Part shown: positions 1 through 8,304 of the stretch, one piece after another | Numbering within the stretch: the first letter of the stretch is position 1 | Layout: each line of letters begins with the position of its first letter | Source of the DNA: Erythrophleum ivorense | Lineage: Eukaryota > Streptophyta > Magnoliopsida > Fabales > Fabaceae | Length of the DNA: 64,000 nt | NCBI GenBank assembly: GCA_026724425.1 | Contig: JAIUCV010000076.1 | Location: forward strand, 5,789,501-5,853,500 | Direction of reading: 5' to 3' | The notes under the pieces: generated by a model | The model's database searches: none | What the model was told of the DNA's origin: nothing | Seen by the model: the letters and a program-made list of their open reading frames with translations, nothing else | Translations under genes and position numbers: made by a program

Positions 1-335
1 TCCTCCAAACTTTCAAAATCACCTCTGGAACTTGCTTTTCTCGAAAAGGTGACTTCTCCACGCGGCCACGAGCTTTTTATTCGAGAAATAGGGTTTCCAC
101 GCCCTAAACCAGACAAACCAGCCGACTTGAATCAAACCAGTCGATTTCTCAATAACCGGTGTCGATCGACACCCTTCCTTGGTGTCGGTCGACACCCATC
201 GACCAAAACCAACCCAACTCGATTCGATCGACTTAAACCGGAAATCAACCCTGATAACCGGTGTCGATCGACACAACCTTTGGTGTCGATCGACACTAAG
301 CATTCAGAAGCTTTTCACACACTTTCTTCGAGATA
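1..335 (-). repeat. Truncated chromovirus LTR fragment
   Basis: This is the start of an LTR read on the minus strand. It is nearly the same as the reverse complement of about 20050-20400 inside the LTR at 19899. It carries four copies of the TGTCGATCGACA-type palindrome (about 157, 180, 261 and 281). It breaks off at 335-339, where it joins the CACTA transposase over a shared TGA. Short open frames here on both strands are made by the palindromes and are not genes. Confidence 0.85.
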
Positions 336-336
336 A

Positions 337-1981
337 ATGAGGTACTTTCCAATAATCCCTCGTCTAAAGAGAATGTTCCGGTCTGAGAAGCTAGCCATGG
401 ACTTAAGGTGGCATTTCAGTAACAAGAGCTGTGATGGAAAATTGCGCCATCCTGTTGATTATGTGACATGGGATCAGATGAACGATAAGTATCCTTCTTT
501 CGCAGCTGAACAAAGAAACTTGCGGCTAGGACTCTCTACTGACGGATTTAATCCCTTCAACATGAAGAATTGCAGGTACAGCTGTTGGCCAGTGTTGTTG
601 GTAAATTACAATATGGCGCCTGACTTATGTATGAAGAAGGAGAATATTATGCTATCTTTGTTGATTCCAGGACCGCATCAACCTGGAAATAGCATTGATG
701 TCTATTTAGAACCCCTCATAGAGGATTTAAATCATTTGTGGACGAAAGGAGAGTTAACTTTTGATGCAGCTAGTCGAACAACTTTTACGCTGCGGGCAAT
801 TCTTCTTTGGACTATTAGTGACTTCCCCGCTTATGGCAATTTAGCTGGTTGTCAAGTGAAAGGGAAAATGGGTTGTCCGTTATGTGGGAAGTATACAGAT
901 AGTTTGTGGTTGAGTAATAGTAGAAAGCATGTCTACATGTGTCATAGGAAGTTTTTATCTCCTTCACATCGATATCGGGGAAAGAAGACATGGTTTGATG
1001 GAAAATCTGAGCATGGGTGCAAGGGAAGGATACTTACAGGTAGAAATATTTCAGTCCTACTTAAAAATTTCAACAATGATTTTGGGAATAGAAAAGAAAC
1101 TGGGAGAAAGAGATCTAGACCTGCTTGTGTCGAAGCATTCTCTGAAAACGAAGATGAAGATAGTGGATCCGATGAAGAAGATGAGTTAACAGAAAAAGAT
1201 GAGAAGGAGTTTTCCCGATGGAAAAAAAGATCATTTTTTTTAAGTTACCTTACTGGGAGGTAACAATCACTCTGTCTTATCATTACTATAATTTTACTGA
1301 ATTATTGTTGTTTGTATTGATTACTCTCTTCATAATTATCAGGAGCTCCCTGTAAGGCATAATTTAGATGTAATGCATGTGGAAAGAAATGTTGCTGCAA
1401 GCATTATTGCTACTTTGCTGCATTGTGGGAAATCGAAGGATGGTATAAAAGCTCGCAAGGATCTAGAGACTCTTGGAATACGGAAACACTTGCATCCAAA
1501 AGCGCACGGCAAGAAAACATTACTTCCTGCAGCACCTTGGTCTTTATCTAAACCCGAGAAGAGTATCTTCTGCAAGCGGCTTTTTGACTTCAAAGGTCCG
1601 GATGGCTACTGCTCTAACATAGCGAATTGCGTATCTGTAGAGGATTGTAAAGTAATGGGACTCAAATCTCATGATTACCATGTCCTGATGCAACAACTGC
1701 TACCAGTTGCAGTGAGAGGTTTGCTACCTAAAGGTCCTAGGATAGCCATTTCACGCTTATGCGCTTTCTTCAATCTGCTATGTCAATGAGTGATAGATAG
1801 GGAAAAGCTTCAACAAATGGAAACTGAAATCGTGGAAACTCTGTGTATGTTTGAAAGATTTTGGCCTCCTAGCTTCTTCGACATCATGGTGCACTTGTGT
1901 GTCCATCTAGGGAGAGAAGCCCGACTAGGCGGTCCTGTCCATTTCAGATGGATGTGTCCATTTCAGATGGATGTGTGCTGA
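337..1981 (+). pseudogene. CACTA TNP2-type transposase, 5'-truncated and frameshifted (left copy)
   Basis: This is the core and C-terminal part of a TNP2-family (Transposase_21) transposase, the enzyme of plant CACTA/En-Spm elements. It matches complement(41813..43440) almost base for base, but its first 280 or so residues are replaced by the LTR fragment. The apparent ATG at 337 is therefore an artefact of the junction. An acidic spacer lies at about 1140-1210. A GT-AG intron at 1260-1342 splits the frame, as in the right copy. One base is missing after the T run near 1240, which shifts the frame just before the intron. A TGA at 1787-1789 replaces a codon inside a conserved stretch and is shared with the right copy, so it predates the duplication. 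A 19-20 bp duplication near 1950-1975 is private to this copy. The reading ends at a gypsy remnant. Confidence 0.85.
1260..1342 (+). other. Intron in TNP2 transposase (left copy)
   Basis: Begins GTAACAATC and ends TTATCAG (83 bp). Removing it would join the LPYWE motif to ELPVRHNLDVMH, the usual continuation in TNP2 proteins. The same 83-bp intron is present at complement(42424..42506). Confidence 0.75.
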
Positions 1982-2062
1982 TGCAGGAGGGGCAGAGTTA
2001 TTGCTTACGCTTCGAGGCAGTGGCAGGGGTGTGAGCGTAACCGTAATACCCATGATCTAGAG
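1975..2062 (+). repeat. Gypsy RNase H remnant between CACTA and LURE unit
   Basis: About 88 bp that reads as the RNase H stretch after the catalytic YTDASG motif (LMQEGR.IAYASRQWQG). It matches complement(26735..26815) of element B and the same junction at complement(41722..41812). It is what remains of a chromovirus that CACTA R had entered. The far side is joined to the LURE promoter region at TTAGATTATTAAC. Confidence 0.85.
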
Positions 2063-2081
2063 TTAGATTATTAACTCTTGT

Positions 2082-2110
2082 GTAACATAAGCGAGAACAC
2101 GTATAAATAT
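2082..2110 (+). promoter_or_regulatory. L1 promoter: GTAACAT motif and TATA box
   Basis: GTAACAT at 2082-2088 and TATAAATAT at 2102-2110, with the ATG 91 bp past the TATA start. GTAACNT is the type of site known for MYB98, the synergid-cell regulator of pollen-tube attractants. The spacing is the same in the other copies. Function is inferred from sequence only. Confidence 0.6.
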
Positions 2111-2192
2111 GACATTATCTTCCTATAACAATTTCACAACAAAGAGTTTCAACGTTAAGGATCTTTAATATTATTGACCTTTTGAGAATAAC

Positions 2193-2545
2193 ATGAAGAC
2201 AATTATGCTGTTTTTAACATTTGTAGTTCTTCTTTTGTCATGTAAGTTTCTTTTACTCTTACTAGTATAATATGTTTAAAGTTTAATATTCCTTAATTAA
2301 CTATTATTCAATGATTTGATATGTGTTTTGGAAATTTTATAGGTGCATCTAATTCGGAAGAGACAACATTATCTTCCAATCCAGCTGCAAGCCCTCCAGT
2401 TCATTTTAAAAGAAAATACATTTATCCCGGCCCAGACGAACATCTTAAGCACTCAATGTCTTCTGACCCCATTGGTTTTTGCCATGAATGTGCATATCAA
2501 TGTATGAGAAAAAAATTAAAACCGTTTAGTTGTGGAAAGTTTTAA
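2193..2545 (+). pseudogene. LURE1-like cysteine-rich peptide, copy L1, nonsense-truncated
   Basis: Exon 1 is 2193-2241 (hydrophobic signal peptide MKTIMLFLTFVVLLLS), the intron 2242-2342 (GTAAGT...ATAG), and exon 2 2343-2545. The codon for Glu84 has become TAA, so the product ends ...CGKF and lacks the last two of six conserved cysteines (C85 and C87). It would lose one or more disulphides of the defensin-like fold. Residue 69 is Gln, as in R1 but unlike the other copies, which marks L1 and R1 as the duplicated pair. The intact family would be secreted from synergid cells as a pollen-tube attractant; this copy is probably inactive. Confidence 0.8.
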
Positions 2546-3690
2546 TGTCGTTGTGCTCTCACAGGTTATGTTTAAAATTCAATTAATTTAAATAAAGGTC
2601 AATTTCGGTTCTCATGCGACTCTTTTATTTTTACATGTATTTTTTACAATATTTGGCATGTGTAAAGCACTTTAATTTCCATATGAATGCAATTGATATA
2701 AAATGTGTGAAAAAATAGTAGGTTTACCTAAATAAACCTTGAACACAAAGGTCGATAACTTTATGTTTCGTAAAAATGAGATATTCAAAAAACTATGTGT
2801 ATATACGTATAATATATTTATATGAATTTATCACAACGACATCTCGTTGATTTTCTTCGGCTGTGCACAAATATATAAATTCTAATATATTATCGAATTA
2901 ATTAGTTTGCTGAATGTTTATTTTAAATAATTACGGAATAAAACAGAATTATTAAAGATCTTTCTTCAAAACACCATCTTAGAGTATATATTGAGAAAAA
3001 TTAAATCTATGAGTTGGATGCAAGATACGAAATGAAGTTTTTATAATGTATATGTTAATATTCAAATTTTTAAGAAATACACTCTATATTTTTTTTTTAA
3101 CTGAGAGTCTGAACACTTTGTTTTGACATAGGCTTAACACCCTTGCGTTAAGCTTTGTCCTCTATGAATAAATGAGTTGATCATTTTTAATATATTTATG
3201 TTGTTTCGCATATACGATTTTTTGGTTTTCCACATAATTGTTTATACGAGAATATTACTAGTTACCAAAAAACGCTTGTTGAAAAGGTGTAAAAACTTTA
3301 CATCACAAGTAATATATATATATATATAGTACTCATATTTTTGGTACGTTTAATAATTTACACCTTGGATAAATATGGCAATTGTTTATTCTCATTTTTG
3401 ATTCGTTAACATGTAGAATGTAACGTGGATAAACTTATAAATTGAACTTGCAATTAATACCGTTGAATCAAGTATTATATATGTCTATATATAGCGTTGT
3501 CCTTTTGCTATTTAATATATTGATATTTAAAAAACTAAAATAAAAATAATCATATTTGTATATTGACCGAGTTCATTAATTACACATATATAATATTTTT
3601 TTCTTAAAATACAATAACTTAAAAGGAAATAGTTTCTCAAACGTTTTGCTTATAACAAATAAAAACGTTAATTAGATTATTAACTCTTGT

Positions 3691-3719
3691 GTAACATAAG
3701 CGAGAACACGTATAAATAT
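3691..3719 (+). promoter_or_regulatory. L2 promoter: GTAACAT motif and TATA box
   Basis: GTAACAT at 3691-3697 and TATAAATAT at 3711-3719, 91 bp before the ATG, exactly as in L1. Confidence 0.6.
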
Positions 3720-3801
3720 GACATTATCTTCCTATAACAATTTCACAACAAAGAGTTTCAACGTTAAGGATCTTCAATATTATTGACCTTTTGAAAATAA
3801 C

Positions 3802-4184
3802 ATGAAGACAATTATGTTGTTTTTAACATTTGTAGTTCTTCTTTTGTCATGTAAGTTTCTTTTACTCTTACTAGTATAATATGTTTAAAGTTTAATATTC
3901 CTTAATTAACTATTATTCAATGATTTGATATGTGTTTTGGAAATTTTATAGGTGCATCTAATTCGGAAGAGACAACATTATCTTCCAATCCAGCCGCAAG
4001 CCCTCCAGTTCATTTTAAAAGAAAATACATTTATCCCGGCCCAGACGAACATCTTAAGCACTCAATGTCTTCTGACCCCATTGGTTTTTGCCATGAATGT
4101 GCATATCATTGTATGAGAAAAAAATTAAAACCGTTTAGTTGTGGAAAGTTTGAATGTCGTTGTGCTCTCACAGGTTATGTTTAA
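3802..4184 (+). CDS. LURE1-like defensin-like peptide (CRP810 type), copy L2, intact
   Basis: join(3802..3850, 3952..4184), 93 residues. Exon 1 encodes a 16-17 residue signal peptide. The 101-bp intron has GTAAGT and ATAG ends. The mature part is a Ser/Pro-rich, then basic (FKRK) segment, followed by a cysteine domain with C63, C66, C70, C80, C85 and C87. The pattern C-x2-C-x3-C-x9-C-x4-C-x-C, with the CMRKK basic stretch after the third cysteine, closely recalls Arabidopsis LURE1 peptides. Those are secreted by synergid cells, guide pollen tubes and are sensed by the receptor kinase PRK6. The related XIUQIU group is an alternative assignment. The family match is from memory of motif and layout, and the attractant role is inferred. 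Next to L1 in a tandem array; chromovirus A lies downstream. Confidence 0.8.
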
Positions 4185-4921
4185 AATTCAATTAATTTAA
4201 ATAAAGGTCAATTTCGGTTCTCATGCGACTCTTTTATTTTTACATGTCTTTTTTACAATATTTGGCATGTGTAAAGCACTTTCATTTCCATATGAATGCA
4301 ATTGATATAAAATGTGTGAAAAATAGTAGGTTTACCTAAATAAACCTTGAACACAAAGGTCGATAACTTTATGTTTCGTAAAAATGAGATATTCAAAAAA
4401 CTATGTGTATATACGTATAATATATTTATATGAATTTATCACAACGACATCTCGTTGATTTTCTTCGGCTGTGCACAAATATATAAATTCTAATATATTC
4501 TCGAATTAATTAGTTTGCTGAATGTTTATTTTAAATAATTACGGAATTAAACAGAATTATTAAAGCTCTTTCTTCAAAACACCATCTTAGAGTATATATT
4601 GAGAAAAATTAAATCTATGAGTTGGATGTAAGATACGAAATGAAATTTTTATAATGTATATGTTAATATTCAAATTTTTAAGAAATACACTCTATATTTT
4701 TTTTAACTGAGAGTCTGAACACTTTGTTTATACATAGGCTTAACACCCTTGCGTTAAGCTTTGTCCTCTATGAATAAATGAGTTGATCATTTTTAATATA
4801 TTTATGTTGTTTCGCATATACGATTTTTTGGTTTTCCACATAATTGTTTATACGAGAATATTACTAGTTACCAAAAACGCTTGTTGAAAAGGTGTAAAAA
4901 CTTTACATCACTAGTAATATA

Positions 4922-6033
4922 TGTAACATCCATAAACCAAGAAGTGGAGTTTTTGCCTGGTGTCGAGCGACACCAAGGCTGGTGTCGATCGACACCGGCC
5001 AAATCGCAAATTTCCGGTTTGTTTCTATTTTGTTCGGTTCGCGTCGGTTAAGGGTGGAAACCCTAAGAAGCGAAATAAAAAGCTTTTGTCGTCGAGTGGT
5101 TGTCACTTTTTGGAGGCAGAGAGTTTAGGAGGAGATTTTGGAGTGTTCTTGAGCGATTTTGGAGCTTTTGGTGGTGTCTGATTGCTGTTCTTCCCTGTTC
5201 ATCTCCCTTTCTCCCTTTCAATCCAAATCCAAGGTGAGTGCGTGACTGTGGGCTCGGGATTTCCGGATTTAGGTTGCTAGATGAATGAATAGATGAGTTT
5301 CTGTTGTTTTTCGTGATGTGTATGTGTTGATTGTGGTGGTGAATCGTGTTGGATTGATGATTGTGATAATTTGGCGTTTTCTGTGTGTTTCATTGCTTCT
5401 GGTGTCGTCCTGTCGAGCGGGTGTCGATCGACACCAAGCTGGTGTCGGTCGACACCAATGTTGGTTCAGGATGGTTAACCGGTTTGAGCGAATTGAATTG
5501 GTTATTGAATTAAAATTGAATTAAAAATGGTTTAATCCGGTTTAATGGTTTAATTAATTTAATTGGTTAATGGAAATGGTTTAATTAATTATTTTCGGAT
5601 TAATAATTAATTAAGATTATTATATAATTATGAGAATTATTTAATAATTATTTGGAATTATTTTAATGATGGAAAAATATTTAATAATTGTGGAAATTAT
5701 TTAAAAGACTTTAATTATCTGGAAATTGCGTAATTGGCCCGTGGGCAGAGTGATCGCTTCACTAAGTATTTATGATAATACTTACGCATCTCCTTTCCTG
5801 TGATGCAGGTGGTAGAAATGTCTAAACGCGGAATCAAGGCCGAAGAAGAGGATGATAGGATTTATGTTTTATTTCTTTTGCTTAAGTTGTTAGAATTATT
5901 TGATATTTGATTCATTTGATTTATTTGATTATTGACTTCATTGTTGAATTGGTTGATTTATTTATTTAAAGATTTTTAAGACTTCCGCTAGAATTGTTTA
6001 AGTATAAAAAAAAAAAAAATGTTGGTTGTTTCA
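4922..6033 (+). repeat. 5' LTR of chromovirus A
   Basis: Begins TGTAACATCC and ends GGTTGTTTCA (1112 bp). Palindromes of the GGTGTCGATCGACACC type lie at 4959-4974, 4981-4996, 5420-5435 and 5441-5456. A possible 5'-UTR intron runs from AAG|GTGAGTGCG (5234) to TGATGCAG (5818). An A-rich run precedes the end. Confidence 0.9.
5827..5856 (+). promoter_or_regulatory. LTR arm of the PBS-flanking stem (element A)
   Basis: Runs from CGCGGAATC to AGAGGATGAT. It is largely complementary to 6087-6118, on the other side of the primer site. Counterparts in elements B, E and J also pair. Confidence 0.5.
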
Positions 6034-6036
6034 TTT

Positions 6037-6048
6037 TGGTATCAGAGC
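6037..6048 (+). promoter_or_regulatory. Primer-binding site (initiator tRNA-Met), element A
   Basis: TGGTATCAGAGC, 3 bp after the LTR end. It is complementary to the 3' end of plant initiator tRNA-Met, the usual primer for chromoviruses. Confidence 0.9.
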
Positions 6049-6086
6049 CTAGACGGTTTTAGGACATGCTAGGTTGATAGGTTAGT

Positions 6087-6118
6087 ATCATCCTCTTCGG
6101 GCTTCAGGAGATTCCGCG
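6087..6118 (+). promoter_or_regulatory. Leader arm of the PBS-flanking stem (element A)
   Basis: ATCATCCTCTTCGG ... ATTCCGCG is the reverse complement of the LTR arm at 5827-5856 with a small internal bulge. The next bases, CCGCG|GTAAG, also look like a splice donor for a short leader intron ending at a CAG just before the gag ATG. Confidence 0.5.
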
Positions 6119-6170
6119 GTAAGTTTTTTTGTGTTGTTGGTTTTGTGTTTGTATCTCACCTCTTTGTTCC

Positions 6171-6736
6171 TGAAACAACCAAACTTTTTTTTTTTTTTTT
6201 TATAATTAGCCCAGATTAATATTCCCATAAATATTAATCCTCAACAGCTAATTCAAACAACACAATGCGGAAGAAACCAATATTATTAAATCATGAATAA
6301 CCGTTCAACAAATAACCAATAAACCAATAACCAATAAAGAAATACTCTAGCAACCTAAACCGGTTTGCTACATTATTGCAATAAAGTCTATCACCCTAAA
6401 CTCAGGAATTCTCAATCAGCCACATCATAAATGCCAGAATCCAAATCCTAATCTCATCATCCTCTTCTCTCGGTCTCTTTCCGCGGATGAACATTGCTGT
6501 TACCTGCATCACATTACGAAAGAGATGCGTAAGTATTATCATAAATACTTAGTGAGTGGATCATCCTGCCTACAGGCCAATTACGTCAAACACTAGACAA
6601 ACATCACAATAATCAACAAGAACATGCACAACCAATCCTCAATTCACACCTCTAAGAACATGTGCCAACTACTCCCGAACCCCTAGCATCGTCCAACACC
6701 ACTTCCAAAACAACTTTCTGGTTCACGGATGTTACA
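6171..6736 (-). mobile_element. Internally deleted solo LTR inserted in the leader of element A
   Basis: Begins TGAAACAACC and ends GGATGTTACA on the + strand, so it lies in reverse. It is flanked by the 5-bp duplication GTTCC (6166-6170 and 6737-6741). The uninterrupted sequence is seen in element B near 29896-29906. At 566 bp it lacks about 800 bp of the middle found in LTR 13141-14515; the join is near 6600-6615. Confidence 0.9.
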
Positions 6737-6751
6737 GTTCCATACAGTGAG

Positions 6752-8189
6752 ATGGACGGTGGTGCTCGAGGTAGAGGTAGAGGCCGAGGTGCAGGCCGCG
6801 GTCGAGGCCGTGGCAGAGGTCGTGGAGGTCGGGGTCGTGGCGAGCCAGAGGATTCGGGCGAGAGTGTTGCGCCGAGTGTGGCGACTGCGTCGGTGACCCA
6901 GTCTATTTCAGCGGCGAGTGAGGCCGGTGTGGGCGTCGGTGGTGGCGCGGGGGTTGGAGCGGCCCCAGGAGGGGGTGCGGCTCCGGCTCAGGGTCGAGAT
7001 GACCTGGTTGTGGGGTTACTGACACAGTTGCTGGCACGTTTTCCGCCAGTGGTTCCTCAGCAGGCTCCGGGTGTTCCTCCGATGGCAGGTGTACCGCTGG
7101 TTGCGCCAGTGTTTGGGCAGCAGGATGCTGCAGTGCTTGGTCAGCCGGGTGCGGCTTTTGTTGGGCAGCAGGGAGCTGCGGTGGTTGGTCATCCGTCCTA
7201 TTTAGAGATGATGGGATAGATGCAGCATATTGGGACGCCTTTCTTCGAGGGCGGAGTGGGTCCAGAGGTGGCCGATGAGTGGAGGTCGAGAGTGGAGCGG
7301 AACTTCCAGTCTATCAGGTGTCCGGTTCAGTATCAGGTTGAGTTAGCGGTCCACTATCTGAGTGGTGACGCACATTTGTGGTGGCGGGCTGTTCAGGGCA
7401 GGAGAGCTGTCTGGACTTGGGGCGAGTTTGTGGCGGAGTTTGACGCCAAGTACTTTCCTCAGGAGGCTCGAGATAGACTTCATCTGCGGTTTATCGCTTT
7501 GACGCAGGGAGACCGTTCAGTGCATGAGTACGACGCAGAGTTTAGCAGGCTAGTGGTGCATACTGGTCCCGGTATAGGCGGTGAGCGCAGTGTTATGCAG
7601 AGGTTCCTTCAGGGACTTCGTCCGAGCATCAGGACTCAGTACCGAGGTCGTGACTATACCGTGAGAGCTGAGCTAGTGGAGCTGGCAGCTTCTATTGAGG
7701 AGGACCTTCGTGAGCAGGCTGGTCCAGTGGTGGTGCCGTCTGCGGATGCTCCTGCTATCCAGCCTCGGAGTCAGCAGTAGCAGTCGCAGCAGCGCCGTAG
7801 TTCGAGTGTTGGTTCTGGTTCTGGCAGGGGCAGCAGGCCTGCACAGGTTCAGAAGAGGAGTCGGGAGGAGTCTTCTTCCGGCAGCCTTTTTCCTCGTGGT
7901 TCGTGTTACGGGTGCGGCAGTACGGAGCACCGAGTGTATAGTTGTCCCAAGAAGGTTGTGCCTCGGGATACTAGGGACACTAGGGAGTGTTTCCATTGCG
8001 GAGAGTCCGGACATATCAGGCCGAGGTGTCCCAAGTTGCAGAGTTTGACAGTGGCAGCAGTTCAGCCGATAGCGGCTCGACCAGTGACTCAGGTGGCAGC
8101 GGTCCAGCCAGTGGGCCAGTTGGGGGCGGGACCGAGAGTCTACTCTTCTACAGAGGTTGGCCAGTCGAGTCAGGGCGGGCAGATCACAG
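6752..8189 (+). pseudogene. gag of chromovirus A, two nonsense codons
   Basis: Nucleocapsid/capsid polyprotein that would package the element RNA. The start is chosen at ATG 6752, just after the solo LTR, because it matches the intact gag start in B. The order is an Arg/Gly repeat tail, an Ala/Gly/Gln-rich linker, a retrotransposon gag domain (VHYLSGDAHLWWRAV near 7350), and two CCHC knuckles (CYGCGSTEHRVYSCP and CFHCGESGHIRPRCP, 7900-8040). In-frame TAG codons at 7217-7219 and 7778-7780 break it. No frameshift is seen. The frame runs on into the intron and stops at 8288-8290 if unspliced. Confidence 0.85.
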
Positions 8190-8304
8190 GTACATTTATT
8201 GACTCATACTTCGTAATTTTCCTAAATTATTTTGTGGTTGTTGTTTGTTTGCGATATTTTGCCTGTGATGGGATTAGCAGGGTCTCATAGTTTTAAATGT
8301 GTAG
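8190..8304 (+). other. Putative gag-pol intron, element A (115 bp)
   Basis: CACAG|GTACATTT to GTGTAG|GGACC. Removal joins gag (QITG) in frame to the protease start (TLLVGG). The same length occurs in B and J, and 112 bp in D. The gag stop lies inside the intron. Confidence 0.6.

Larger units (their letters stand above)
2063..4921 (+). repeat. LURE tandem repeat units L1 and L2 (1.6 kb period)
   Basis: Two head-to-tail units carry L1 and L2; their start codons are 1609 bp apart. Each unit has a promoter, a two-exon gene and about 1.2 kb of AT-rich spacer. The noncoding stretches 2546-3660 and 4185-4921 hold no convincing gene. They contain a shared block with the palindrome ACGACATCTCGTTG, a TAACACCCTTGCGTTA inverted repeat and a short (TA)n run near 3311-3327. 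Small hydrophobic ORFs in the spacer are not supported. Confidence 0.85.

Noticed and set aside
4960..5181. Short ORFs in LTRs with VDRH, CRSTP or SIDT words
   Set aside because: These words are translations of the 16-bp palindrome in different frames. They occur on both strands of every LTR and show no protein-level conservation.
5819..5920. 30-codon ORF after the LTR acceptor-like site (start MSKRG in A, MFFRG in K, with an acidic EEDD and a Leu-rich tail)
   Set aside because: Similar in A and K, but the ATG is GTG in J and absent in E. The shared bases are those of the stem that pairs with the leader, which explains the conservation better.
6037..6048. tRNA gene
   Set aside because: Only the 12-bp primer site complementary to initiator tRNA-Met is present, at each LTR edge; no cloverleaf.
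7673..8014. ORFs antisense to gag and pol (Arg/Thr- or Ser-rich)
   Set aside because: They are shadows of GC-rich gag and pol codons on the other strand and are repeated in every copy.
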